64,000 bases of DNA from Aspidapion aeneum. Taxonomy: Eukaryota > Arthropoda > Insecta > Coleoptera > Brentidae. Numbering within the stretch: position 1 is the stretch's first letter; every line of letters begins with the position of its first letter. The stretch spans positions 1,488,001 to 1,552,000 of the forward strand of contig OY755047.1 in assembly GCA_963576565.1 (NCBI GenBank), given 5' to 3'. Below, one piece after another: positions 1 through 11,800 of the stretch. A program made the translations under genes and the position numbers. Below the pieces are notes generated by a model. That model made no database searches, had not been told where the DNA came from, and worked only from the letters and a program-made list of their open reading frames with translations.

Positions 1-1170
1 AATCATTTAAGTTCCTATTTCCTTTTTAGACTGCTTTTTGTTCTGCTTTAAAATTATAGAGCAAGGAACTAAGTAAAATAGAGCGTGCTCAATTTTCTTA
101 AGACTATAATAATACAGAGATAGCGTAGTTTCTTTTTTTATAGAGCCTTAAACTATGTACTGACGCGTCCAGAGACTATATAGAGTCTAGACCTCTATTT
201 AACCTCCTGGAGCAGTTCAAACGTTATTTCCTTTTGTTCAATTGGGCGCTAAAAATATTTTATTTTGAAATTCATCACTTAACTTAAAGAATAAACTAAA
301 AAAATTAAAAAAAAAAATATTTTATTTTGAAATTCATCCCTTAAAGAAAAGACCGGTGTGCTGTGGACTAAATTACTTTCGGTTCCAAAAAGTCGTGGAG
401 CTAGGCCCTGCCTTTTGGACCCCCTTTTACCCCCCTGTTCTTCTAAAGCTCTATTCTAATTTAAAACATAGAAGATAAAATCATTTAAGTTCCTATTTCC
501 TTTTTAGACTGCTTTTTGTTCTGCTTTAAAATTATAGAGCAAGGAACTATGTAAAATAGAGCGTGCTCAATTTTCTTAAGACTATAATAATACAGAGATA
601 GCGTAGTTTATTTTTATTTTTTTATAGAGCCTTAAACTATGTACTGACGCCTCCAGAGACTATATGGAGTCTAGACCTCTATTTAACCCCCTCGAGCAGT
701 TCAAACGTTATTTCATTTTGTTCGATTGGGCGCTAAAAATATTTTATTTTGAAATTCATCACTTAACTTAAAGAATAGACTAAAAAATTTAAAAAAAAAA
801 TATTTTATTTTGAAATTCATCACTTAAAGAAAAGACCGGTGTGCTGTGGACTAAATTACTTTCGGTTCCAAAAAGTCGGGGAGCTAGGCCCTGCCTTTTG
901 GACCCCCTTTTACCCCCCTGTTCATCTAAAGCTCTATTCTAATTTAAAACATAGAAGATAAAATTTAAGTTCTCATTTCCTTTTTAAACTGCTTTTTGTT
1001 CTGCTTTAAAATTATAGAGCAAGGAACTAAGTAAGAATTCATTTTTATTTTTTTATAGAGCCTACTATGTACTACTTAACTTTGCACTGATGCGTTTAGA
1101 GACTATATAGAGTCTAGACCTCTATTTCACAATTCGAACTTCATTTCCTTTGGTTCGATTAGCCGCTAAA
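1..1170. repeat. Tandem repeat, about 478-bp unit, 2.4 copies
   Basis: The sequence starting near base 1 recurs from about 479 and again, shortened, from about 961. Units share the T-rich start, a run with several CCCCC blocks, and an ending AACATAGAAGATAAAAT. The first two copies differ at few positions; the third has an internal deletion and fades near 1170. The array may continue left of the window. No reading frame is conserved, so I treat it as non-coding satellite-like DNA. Confidence 0.85.
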
Positions 1171-2274
1171 AATGTTTGCCTTTCTACAAGTAAGAATGAA
1201 CTAATTTTGTTTACAATGAAAATTTATTTTCTTGAATAAATTGTTTACCTTAAAACAATTTGTTTTGAATTAAGATATTTCTTTTTAGTTCAACGCAGCG
1301 TTTAATCTTGAAATGAGACTTTATTATTCTTCTTTAATTGTTTTGTTTCAGTATACTCGATTTTGTAGCAAAGCAAATTGTCTTCATATAAGTAATATTT
1401 TGCTTCCAGCAAAAACGGTGCCTTGGATTAATTTAGTTCCAATTTATAATAAAACAATGTCTGTTTCACATTAAAATAAAAAGGCAAGACATTTTTTGAG
1501 CTAAATCAAGAAAATATTCTCTTGGTGAATAGGAAAGCACAAATGATTTTGGTTCAAAGCAAGGTGCTTTGATCTAAGACAAATTTTTTTGCCGTGTTGT
1601 AAATGCTTCATTTTTCTGACACGCCCAACTTTTTGCTTGGCTAAAATTCTTGAAAGTGAATCATAACAGAGTGCGGAGGCGCTAAAATTCAATTTAGAGT
1701 AAAAAAAATATTAAGTAGGAAAAAATTCATATTCACTAGAAATATATTCGCCTAATTGACCACCGTCCCACATAGCAAGCGCGACTTTTTCCTAATTTTT
1801 CTTTTTTGTTTTTATAATAAATTTCCATCGGGTTCAAACTTTCTTGGATAATCTCCGTAAAATCGACTAGCTCTTGTTTAGAATCACAAATTTACGCTTG
1901 TTATTTCTTCTATTTATTTGCATTATCCCATGATAAAGGATAAATCTCGAATAAATCACTGTGCCGGTCAAAGGCGTAACCTGTCCAAAATAAAAGGGGG
2001 CGCAGGTTCAGGGCCGAAATAGGTGGCAGTCACATGGCGAAAAATTAAGACTGTACAAGTATTTTCCAAGGCATTGTGTGCAATTTTTATTGAGTCAATG
2101 CAGCAGAATCTAATCTCGAATATACATATCTCACCATTTTTAGTCTCACTGCATGCCGTAGTAAGCATCAATAATTCTGCGGCATTCTCAAAGAGAAATC
2201 AATTAAAGTCGTGTTCAAAAGAGTAAAGAGTAATATATGTATCATATTTTGACATTTTTATGTGTGATTTGCTG
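1171..2274. other. Unassigned AT-rich DNA
   Basis: No convincing gene. The stretch around 1615-1670 (cgccca, then a poly-T block, then AAAATTCTTGAAAGT) resembles 30262-30310, so part of this is a dispersed repeat. The short open frames at 1968-2226 lie on both strands over the same bases and show no recognisable domain. Confidence 0.5.
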
Positions 2275-3094
2275 TATGACGACCTCGAATATATGACACG
2301 AAAACTAATTGAAGAGTACAATAAGTGGGGACTAGAGGTTAATCTCAATAAGACAGAGTATATGTGTATTGGTGGAACGAAACAGGATCTAATCTTAAAT
2401 ACCGGGCAGCGAATTCAGTCCTGTGATGAGTATTAATACTTAGGTCTAAAAATTACAGCTGACGGAACACTAGACAAAGCTATAAAAGATCGAAACGTAC
2501 ACGGAAGAAAAGCAATCACTTTATTAAATGGAATAATTTGGGACCAAAGTATATCAAAACATAACAAAAAGCTTATATATAACACCATTGTAAAAAGTAT
2601 TATTACATACGGCTCAGAAGTATGGCCAATCAAGGATAGAACAGAAAAAATGCTTTCCGCTACAGAGATGGACTATTGGAGAAGAGCATCAGGGAAATCA
2701 AAAAAAGAACGAGTTACAAATCAAAGAATAAGAGAAATTATGACAGTGCGTGAACGTAATTTAGTGGATGATATAAGAACAAAACAACTAGTGTGGTACG
2801 GGCATGTACAAAGAATGAATGATGAAAGACTACCTAAACAAATACTACAATGGAAACCAACTGGCCGAAGAAAACGAGGACGGCCAAGGAGAAGCTGGAG
2901 AGAAGGAATAGACAGTGAAATAAGAATAAGAGGCCTAGATAATGAATTATGGGCAAACAGAAACGAGTGGAGATTGGGTATCGGAAGACGTAGAACGTTA
3001 TGAAACCGATAAATATAATATATAGTTATCCTAGTCTTTCCTTGTTCATGTATTTTACAAAGGAACAATAAATTAAATTGAATTGAATTGAATA
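2275..3094 (+). pseudogene. RTE-type LINE 3' fragment, copy A (reverse transcriptase C-terminus)
   Basis: This is the C-terminal part of a non-LTR retrotransposon reverse transcriptase, truncated at its 5' end. It matches the better preserved copy at 35696-36673 nearly residue for residue, including EYMTRKL, NLNKTEYMC, QLVWYGHVQRMNDERLP and the basic tail GRRKRGRPRRSW. A nonsense codon TAA at 2434-2436 replaces a lysine codon present in the other copies, so it is dead. After the stop at 3001-3003 comes about 90 bp of 3' UTR ending in an AATTG repeat tail (3074-3094). Other copies here instead end in (TA)n soon after the stop. The assignment to RTE is from family knowledge; LINE identity is firm. 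Confidence 0.85.
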
Positions 3095-3390
3095 TGGCTA
3101 AATTTTCATCAAGCTACTATCCATCCAACAAAGCTAGTTTTTACTTGACAAGAGCTTTTTGGCTAGTTTTTATTAAGTTACAGTCTCTTCATCAAATTTT
3201 TTATTAGCTATAGGATCCAAACTGATCCTTTAGCAGTTGTGTAGAAAATTAAATTATCTTTTAAACGATGTATAACCTAAGTGGGCCAAGTCCACGGTTA
3301 CCTTGCCCATGGGCACACTCCAAGTCAACCCCACGCTATATCAGCCTTAAAAACAGTTTTTTATAAATACATTACAATACAAAGTTACAG
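3095..3390. other. Unassigned spacer
   Basis: Short AT-rich stretch between the LINE fragment and the simple-sequence block. I see no gene, inverted repeat or match to other repeats in the window. Confidence 0.4.
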
Positions 3391-3800
3391 TGTCGAACAC
3401 CGAAATGAAAATGAAAAATGAAAAATGGAAAATGAAAAATGGAAAATGAAAAATAAAAAATGAAAAATAAAAAACGAAAAATGAAAAATGGAAAACAGGG
3501 AAACGGGCAAACGGGGAAACCGGGAAACGGGCAAACGGGGAAAAGGGGAAACGGGCAAACAGTCAAACAGTAATCGAGCAAACGGGCAAACGGGGAAAAT
3601 GGAACATGGAACATGGAAAATAAAAAATGGAAAATGGAAAATTGAAAATTGAAAATTGAAAATTGAAAATTGAAAATTGAAAATTAAAAATTGAAAATTG
3701 AAAATTGAAAATTGAAAATTGAAAATTGAAAATTGAAAATTGAAAATTGAAAATTGAAAATTGAAAATTGAAAATTGAAAATTGAAAATTGAAAATTTAA
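3391..3800. repeat. Compound simple-sequence array (GAAAATG, GGGAAAC/GGGCAAAC, then AAAATTG)n
   Basis: From 3405 to about 3635 short degenerate units such as GAAAAATG and GGGCAAAC alternate. From about 3636 to 3798 the pattern becomes an almost perfect 7-bp repeat, AAAATTG, more than 20 times. Long frames rich in F, N and Q run through it on the minus strand, but they are a by-product of the period. It ends exactly where a LINE fragment begins. Confidence 0.9.
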
Positions 3801-3990
3801 ACAAGGGACATACGACGAAATATTACCAAAGCAGGTCCTAGAATGACACCTAATAGGGCGCACAAAAAGAGGGCGTTCTAAACTGGAATAAGTCAAAAAA
3901 AATTTGACAGATGATTGTCAGGATCGCAGGAGGTGGAGAATAGGCGTCGGACAACGTAGAAAAAGCACGGATCTGAAGTAAATTTAATTG
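3801..3990 (+). pseudogene. LINE family 2 C-terminal fragment
   Basis: Conceptual translation gives remnants matching the end of the frame at 52289-52777: ILPKQVLE, then IGR-KRGR, then IGVGQRRK near the end. A stop and frame breaks are present. This is the last part of a LINE reverse transcriptase protein, 5'-truncated at the AAAATTG array, so the array may have grown at the insertion junction. Confidence 0.65.
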
Positions 3991-4491
3991 TTTTCAGTTA
4001 GCTACAAGGTTCAAACCAGCACCTGTGATTTACCTGTTCATGAATAAAGACTCTTGTGATACATTTGATCAAATTATCCTCGAATTCCAATTGCTTTCAA
4101 TTCGGGAATCAAATTTGACGGTAAATAGCCAAAATACGAGTAGTTCACATTTACAGTAAATAGCAAAAATAATTAACTAGCAATTTTCTATTTAACTCCA
4201 ACCCATTTGAACAGAAAATGACGCATATTGGGACTTTGTTGTGGCTGGTAGTTAATGGGCAAAGCTATTTAGGTATACAGAACTAAACGTTTGATAATCA
4301 TCAGCTATATAACGCAAAGCTGAAAGATTTGTAGCTGTTTGTACCTGAAATAAGGTGACTTATTATGGTTTTATGGTCTCATTTCTTGTATGTTTTAGAT
4401 ATTCTTATTCATCTTCGTATTGCGTCTATTTTGACACTTTCCATTTTTGTTCTGTATTTTTTGCGACTTAATACTCCGAGGGTTTCTGTTG
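3991..4491. other. Unassigned AT-rich DNA
   Basis: No reading frame or repeat recognised. It borders the 274-bp tandem array on its right. Confidence 0.4.
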
Positions 4492-4531
4492 GTTTCACAA
4501 AACTTATGCTCTACATGAAGCTATCGCCTAC

Positions 4532-4579
4532 ATTCACCTGAGGATGGCCCAAAAGGTCGAAACCGGTCCGGTCATGGAT
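4532..4579 (+). ncRNA. Hammerhead-ribozyme-like core (type I, minimal)
   Basis: Read in order: CTGAGGA (4538-4544) fits the invariant CUGANGA. A 4-bp stem II follows, GGCC (4546-4549) with GGTC (4555-4558), loop CAAAA. Then GAAA (4559-4562), and a short stem III, ACC with GGT (4562-4564 and 4570-4572), longer if the 11-nt ACCGGTCCGGT folds more tightly. C at 4573 is the expected cleavage base. ATTCA (4532-4536) can pair with TGGAT (4575-4579) as stem I, with one mismatch at the junction. Weak points are an unpaired T at 4545 between the core and stem II and the short stem I. Activity is not proven. Confidence 0.5.
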
Positions 4580-4811
4580 TGGCATGGATCACTTGTTCCT
4601 GATTGTCAGGACGTGTTCCAGACGATGATCACTCGTATCCTTGTGATCGACGTTGGAGATAGTGAAAACCAAACAGTTTTAACAAGTTCCCAACGAAAGC
4701 ATCAAGCCATCAGTATAATTCAATGCCGGTAGGGGTATTTTCCCTCGGAGTAGTTGTTTCTGTTGGTTTCACAAAACTTATACTCTACACGGAGCTATCG
4801 CCTACATTCAC

Positions 4812-4847
4812 CTAAGGATGGCCCAAAAGGTCGAAACCGGTCCGGTC
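4812..4847 (+). ncRNA. Hammerhead-like motif, copy 2, core mutated
   Basis: The second tandem unit keeps the stem II hairpin, GAAA and stem III, but the core reads CTAAGGA: the conserved G is A at 4814. From published hammerhead work that G is needed for catalysis, so this copy should be inactive. The third unit has the same change at 5088. Confidence 0.45.
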
Positions 4848-5338
4848 ATGGATTGGCATGGATCACTTGTTCCTGATTGTCAGGACGTGTTCCAGACGAT
4901 GATCACTCGTATCCTTGTGATCGACGTTGGAGATAGTGAAAACCAAACAGTTTTAACAAGTTCCCAACGAAAGCATCAAGCCATCAGTATAATTCAATGC
5001 CGGTAGGGGTATTTTCCCTCGGAGTAGTTGTTTCTGTTGGTTTCACAAAACTTATACTCTACACGGAGCTATCGCCTACATTCACCTAAGGATGGCCCAA
5101 AAGGTCGAAACCGGTCCGGTCATGGATTGGCATGGATCACTTGTTCCTGATTGTCAGGACGTGTTCCAGACGATGATCACTCGTATCCTTGTGATCGACG
5201 TTGGAGATAGTAAAAACCAAAGGGTTTTAACAAGTTCCCAACGAAAGCATCAAGCCATCAGTATAATTCAATGCCGGTAGGGGTATTTTCCCTCGGAGTA
5301 GTTGTTTCTGTTGGTTTCACAAAACTTATTTATTGTCA

Positions 5339-5834
5339 AAAAAAAGCAAAATGCCTTTTGGGTATTAGAATTTTTTTTCGGTTTTGGAAAACACACTTTA
5401 ATTTCAAAAAAATTAGGTCCAAAAATGTTTTTTTCAATAATAGTTTGTCCGATTGTTTCGTCACCTTAGCTGTCAAAGCTAAACAGCCACCTACAGCTAA
5501 AAGCTGAAAACAATGCTAATTTATGGGGCTATTTAGGGTTAAGTTTAAAATTGCCCGTGTCCACTACACACAGAACGGGGGCCATAAAATGGTTTATAGC
5601 TGTAAGCCTTCAAGATAAGTTGCCGCAGGCTATAAATATATTTTTAACCTTTTTAGGAGCTTTAGGGTGAAATAATAATTAAAAATATATGTTACATAAT
5701 ACTAATGCTTGGTGACAAATATGCGGGATTTACAAAATACGAACCTACATTTATTAAATTTGGGTCGCGATAAAATATGTTCAAAAATAAGTTTTTAAGA
5801 AGTTTTCCGAAAAACATTTTTTTTAAAAGAAAGT
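5339..5834. other. Unassigned AT-rich DNA left of the satellite
   Basis: No convincing gene. Similarity to the 490-bp satellite begins near 5835, in the middle of a unit. Confidence 0.4.
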
Positions 5835-8800
5835 AAACATTTGGTTGATACTGTGCCACGAAGAAGCTACGAAGTCCCTTATATTAGCCTGAAAATATTA
5901 CAGTTGTAGATGTAATGGTTATCGAGAAAAATACATTCAAGAATTGAAAATTTTCAAAAAATTTTAAAAAAAGTCAACTTTTTTGCTATTAAATATACGT
6001 CAAAACAATTGTTATATTTTTTTGCTTGCCTCACAAAGAAATAAAAAAGACCCCAAAAGTTGCTCTAAAGGTTAGTGTTTGGAAGAAATAAATAAATGTT
6101 TAAATTGCCAAAACTCAAAACTGAAGTGACTTTGGCGGGCTCTCTCGGCATTGTTATAAACACCTGTACTTTATCTTTTATATCGTTTTATAGGGGGCCC
6201 CGAAAAGTTTAATTTAATGTATTATAATATATAATTTTACAAAGTTAACAATTTAAAAAAACTAAAAAACTGCACTTTTTGGGTACCCCTTTGGTCAGGA
6301 AAATTTTCACCAAAAATGTAAAAAAAAACATTTGGTTGATACTGTGCCACGATGAAGCTACGGAGTCCCTTATACTAACCTAAAAATATTACCGTTGTAG
6401 ATGTAATGGTTATCGAGAAAAATACATTCAAAAATTGAAAATTTTCAAAAAATTTAAAAAAAAGTCATTTTTTTTTGCTATTGAATATACGTCAAAACAA
6501 CTGTTATATTTGCTTGCCTCACAAAGAAATAAAAAAGACCCCAAAAGTTGCGCTAAAGGTTAGTGTTTGTAAGAAATAAATAAATGTTTAAATTGCCAAA
6601 ACTCAAAACTGAAGTGACTTTGGCGGCCTCTCTCGGCATTGTTATAAACACCTGTAGTTTATCTTTTATATCGTTTTATAGGGGGCCCCGAAAAGTTTAA
6701 TTTAATGTATTATAATATATATTTTTACAAGGTTAACAATTTAAAAAAATTAAAAAACTGCACTTTTTGGGTACCCCTTTGGTCAGGAAAATTTTCACCA
6801 AAAATGTAAAAAAAAACATTTGCCTGATACTGTGCCACGACGAAGCTACGGAGTCTTTTATACTAACCTAAAAATATTACCGTTGTAGATGTAATGGTTA
6901 TCGAGAAAAATACATTCAAAAATTGAAAATTTTCAAAAAATTAAAAAAAAAGTCATTTTTTTGCTATTGAATATACGTCAAAACAATTGTTATATTTTTA
7001 TTGCTTGCCTCACAAAGAAATAAAAAAGACCCCAAAAGTTGCTCTAAAGGTTAGTGTTTGGAAGAAATAAATAAATGTTTAAATTGCCAAAACTCAAAAC
7101 TGAAGTGACTTTGGCGGCCTCTCTCGGCATTGTTATAAACACCTGTACTTTATCTTTTATATCGTTTTATAGGGGGGCCCGAAAAGTTTAATTTAATGTA
7201 TTATAATATATATTTTTACAAAGTTAACAATATTAAAAAATTAAAAAACTGCACTTTGGTCAGGAAAATTTTCACCAAAAATGTAAAAAAAAACATTTGG
7301 TTGATACTGTGCCACGAAGAAGCTACGGAGTCCCTTATACTAACCTGAAAATATTACCGTTGTAGATGTAATGGTTATCGAGAAAAATTCATTCAAAAAT
7401 TGAAAATTTTCAAAAAATTAAAAAATAAAGTCATTTTTTTTGCTATTGAATATACGTCAAAACAATTGTTATATTTTTATTGCTTGCCTCACAAAGAAAT
7501 AAAAAAGACCCCAAAAGTTGCTCTAAAGGTTAGTGTTTGTAAGAAATAAATAAATGTTTAAATTGCCAAAACTCAAAACTGAAGTGACTTTGGCGGCCTC
7601 TCTCGGCATTGTTATAAACACCTGTACTTTATCTTTTATATCGTTTTATAGGGGGGCCCGAAAAGTTTAATTTAATGTATTATAATATATATTTTTACAA
7701 AGTTAACAATATTAAAAAATTAAAAAACTGCACTTTGGTCAGGAAAATTTTCACCAAAAATGTAAAAAAAACATTTGGTTGATACTGTGCCACGAAGAAG
7801 CTACGGAGTCCCTTATACTAACCTGAAAATATTACCGTTGTAGATGTAATGGTTATCGAGAAAAATTCATTCAAAAATTAAAAATTTTCAAAAAATTAAA
7901 AAATAAAGTCATTTTTTTTTGCTATTGAATATACGTCAAAACAATTGTTATATTTTTATTGCTTGCCTCACAAAGAAATAAAAAAGACCCCAAAAGTAGC
8001 TCTAAAGGTTAGTGTTTGTAAGAAATAAATAAATGTTTAAATTGCCAAAACTCAAAACTGAAGTGACTTTGGCGGCCTCTCTCGGCATTGTTATAAACAC
8101 CTGTACTTTATCTTTTATATCGTTTTATAGGGGGCCCCGAAAAGTTTAATTTAATGTATTATAATATATAATTTTACAAAGTTAACAATTTAAAAAAATT
8201 AAAAAACTGCACTTTTTGGGTATCCCTTTGGTCAGGAAAATTTTCACCAAAAATGTCAAAAAAAACATTTGGTTGATACTGTGCCACGACGAAGCTACGG
8301 AGTCCCTTATACTAACCTAAAAATATTACCGTTGTAGATGTAATGCTTATCGAGAAAAATTCATTCAAAAATTTAAAATTTTCAAAAAATTTAAAAAAAA
8401 AGTCATTTGTTTTGCTATTGAATATACGTCAAAACAATTGTTATATTTTTATTGCTTGCCTCACAAAGAAATAAAAAAGACCCCAAAAGTTGCTCTAAAT
8501 GTTAGTGTTTCTAAGAATAAAATAAATGTTTAAATTGCCAAAACTCAAAACTGAAGTGACTTTGGCGGCCTCTCTCGGCATTGTTATAAACACCTGTAGT
8601 TTATCTTTTATATCGTTTTATAGGGGGCCCCGAAAAGTTTAATTTAATGTATTATAATATATATTTTTACAAAGTTAACAATTTAAAAAAATTAAAAAAC
8701 TGCACTTTTTGGGTACCCCTTTGGTCAGGAAAATTTTCACCAAAAATGTAAAAAAAAACATTTGGTTGATACTGTGCCACGAAGAAGCTACGGAGTCCCT

Positions 8801-11800
8801 TATACTAACCTGAAAATATTACCGTTGAAGATGTAATGGTTATCGAGAAAAATACATTCAAAAATTGAAAATTTTCAAAAAATTAAAAAAAAAGTCATTT
8901 TTTTTGCTATTGAATATACGTCAAAACAATTGTTATTTTTTTATTGCTTGCCTCACAAAGAAATAAAAAAGACCCCAAAAGTTGCTCTAAAGGTTAGTGT
9001 TTGTAAGAAATAAATAAATGTTTAAATTGCCAAAACTCAAAACTGAAGTGACTTTGGCGGCCTCTCTCGGCATTGTTATAAACACCTGTACTTTATCTTT
9101 TATATCGTTTTATAGGGGGCCCCGAAAAGTTTAATTTAATGTATTATAATATATATTTTTACAAAGTTAACAATTTAAAAAAATTAAAAAACTGCACTTT
9201 TTGGGTACCCCTTTGGTCAGGAAAATTTTCACCAAAAATGTCAAAAAAACATTTGGTTGATACTGTGCCACGACGAAGCTACGGAGTCCCTTATACTAAC
9301 CTAAAAATATTACCGTTGTAGATATAATGGTTATCGAGAAAAATACATTCAAAAATTGAAAATTTTCAAAAAATTTAAAAAAAAGTCATTTTTTTTGCTA
9401 TTGAATATACGTCAAAACAACTGTTATATTTTTATTGCTTGCCTCACAAAGAAATAAAAAAGACCCCAAAAGTTGCGCTAAAGGTTAGTGTTTGTAAGAA
9501 ATAAATAAATGTTTAAATTGCCAAAACTCAAAACTGAAGTGACTTTGGCGGCCTCTCTCGGCATTGTTATAAACACCTGTACTTTATCGTTTATATCGTT
9601 TTATAGGGGGCCCCGAAAAGTTTAATTTAATGTATTATAATATATAATTTTACAAAGTTAACAATTTAAAAAAATTAAAAAACTGCACTTTTTGGGTACC
9701 CCTTTGGTCAGGAAAATTTTCACCAAAAATGTCAAAAAAACATTTGGTTGATACTGTGCCACGACGAAGCTACGGAGTCCCTTATACTAACCTAAAAATA
9801 TTACCGTTGTAGATATAATGGTTATCGAGAAAAATACATTCAAAAATTGAAAATTTTCAAAAAATTTAAAAAAAAGTCATTTTTTTTGCTATTGAATATA
9901 CGTCAAAACAACTGTTATATTTTTATTGCTTGCCTCACAAAGAAATAAAAAAGACCCCAAAAGTTGCGCTAAAGGTTAGTGTTTGTAAGAAATAAATAAA
10001 TGTTTAAATTGCCAAAACTCAAAACTGAAGTGACTTTGGCGGCCTCTCTCGGCATTGTTATAAACACCTGTACTTTATCGTTTATATCGTTTTATAGGGG
10101 GCCCCGAAAAGTTTAATTTAATGTATTATAATATATAATTTTACAAAGTTAACAATTTAAAAAAATTAAAAAACTGCACTTTTTGGGTACCCCTTTGGTC
10201 AGGAAAATTTTCACCAAAAATGTCAAAAAAAACATTTGGTTGATACTGTGCCACGATGAAGCTACGGAGTCCCTTATAATAACCTAAAAATATTACCGTT
10301 GTAGATGTAATGGTTATCGAGAAAAATACATTCAAAAATTGAAAATTTTCAAAAAATTTAAAAAAAAAGTCATTTTTTTTGCTATTGAATATACGTCAAA
10401 ACAATTGTTATATTTTTTTGCTTGCCTCACAAAGAAATAAAAAAGACCCCAAAAGTTGCTCTAAAGGTTAATGTTTGGAAGAAATAAATAAATGTTTAAA
10501 TTGCCAAAACTCAAAACTGAAGTGACTTTGGCGGCCTCTCTCGGCATTGTTATAAACACCTGTACTTTATCTTTTATATCGTTTTATAGGGGGCCCCGAA
10601 AAGTTTAATTTAATGTATTATAATATATATTTTTACAAAGTTAACAATTTAAAAAAATTAAAAAACTGCACTTTTTGGGTACCCCTTTGGTCAGGAAAAT
10701 TTTCACCAAAAATGTCAAAAAAAACATTTGGTTGATACTGTGCCACGACGAAGCTACGGAGTCCCTTATACTAACCTAAAAATATTACCGTTGTAGATAT
10801 AATGGTTATCGAGAAAAATACATTCAAAAATTGAAAATTTTCAAAAAATTTAAAAAAAAGTCATTTTTTTTGCTATTGAATATACGTCAAAACAACTGTT
10901 ATATTTTTATTGCTTGCCTCACAAAGAAATAAAAAAGACCCCAAAAGTTGCTCTAAAGGTTAGTGTTTGTAAGAAATAAATAAATGTTTAAATTGCCAAA
11001 ACTCAAAACTGAAGTGACTTTGGCGGCCTCTCTCGGCATTGTTATAAACACCTGTACTTTATCTTTTATATCGTTTTATAGGGGGCCCCGAAAAGTTTAA
11101 TTTAATGTATTATAATATATAATTTTACAAAGTTAACAATTTAAAAAAATTAAAAAACTGCACTTTTTGGGTACCCCTTTGGTCAGGAAAATTTTCACCA
11201 AAAATGTCAAAAAAAACATTTGGTTGATACTGTGCCACGATGAAGCTACGGAGTCCCTTATAATAACCTAAAAATATTACCGTTGTAGATGTAATGGTTA
11301 TCGAGAAAAATACATTCAAAAATTGAAAATTTTCAAAAAATTTAAAAAAAAGTCATTTTTTTTGCTATTGAATATACGTCAAAACAATTGTTATATTTTT
11401 TTGCTTGCCTCACAAAGAAATAAAAAAGACCCCAAAAGTTGCTCTAAAGGTTAGTGTTTGGAAGAAATAAATAAATGTTTAAATTGCCAAAACTCAAAAC
11501 TGAAGTGACTTTGGCGGCCTCTCTCGGCATTGTTATAAACACCTGTACTTTATCTTTTATATCGTTTTATAGGGGGCCCCGAAAAGTTTAATTTAATGTA
11601 TTATAATATATAATTTTACAAAGTTAACAATTTAAAAAAATTAAAAAACTGCACTTTTTGGGTACCCCTTTGCACAGGAAAATTTTCACCAAAAATGTAA
11701 AAAAAAACATTTGGTTGATACTGTGCCACGAAGAAGCTACGGAGTCCCTTATACTAACCTGAAAATATTACCGTTGTAGATGTAATGGTTATCGAGAAAA

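Larger units (their letters stand above)
4492..5338 (+). repeat. 274-bp tandem repeat, about 3.1 copies
   Basis: Units begin at 4492, 4766 and 5040, with a partial fourth from 5314 ending near 5338. The copies are almost identical. Each contains an open frame of 62 codons, but the unit is not a multiple of three, the frame does not run through the array, and no domain is recognisable, so coding is unlikely. The first copy carries a hammerhead-like ribozyme core. Copies 2 and 3 share several substitutions absent from copy 1, so they probably arose from each other. Unit size, tandem arrangement and ribozyme core resemble metazoan retrozymes and ribozyme-bearing satellites; that link is inference. 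Confidence 0.9.

Noticed and set aside
3372..3896. Long F/N/Q-rich frames on the minus strand
   Set aside because: They are translations of the AAAATTG and GAAAATG simple repeats. Period 7 opens several frames at once.
4544..5280. Three nearly identical 62-codon reading frames that look like a small gene family
   Set aside because: They are one per 274-bp tandem unit, the unit is not a multiple of three, and no domain or start context supports coding. Repetition of DNA explains the repetition of protein.
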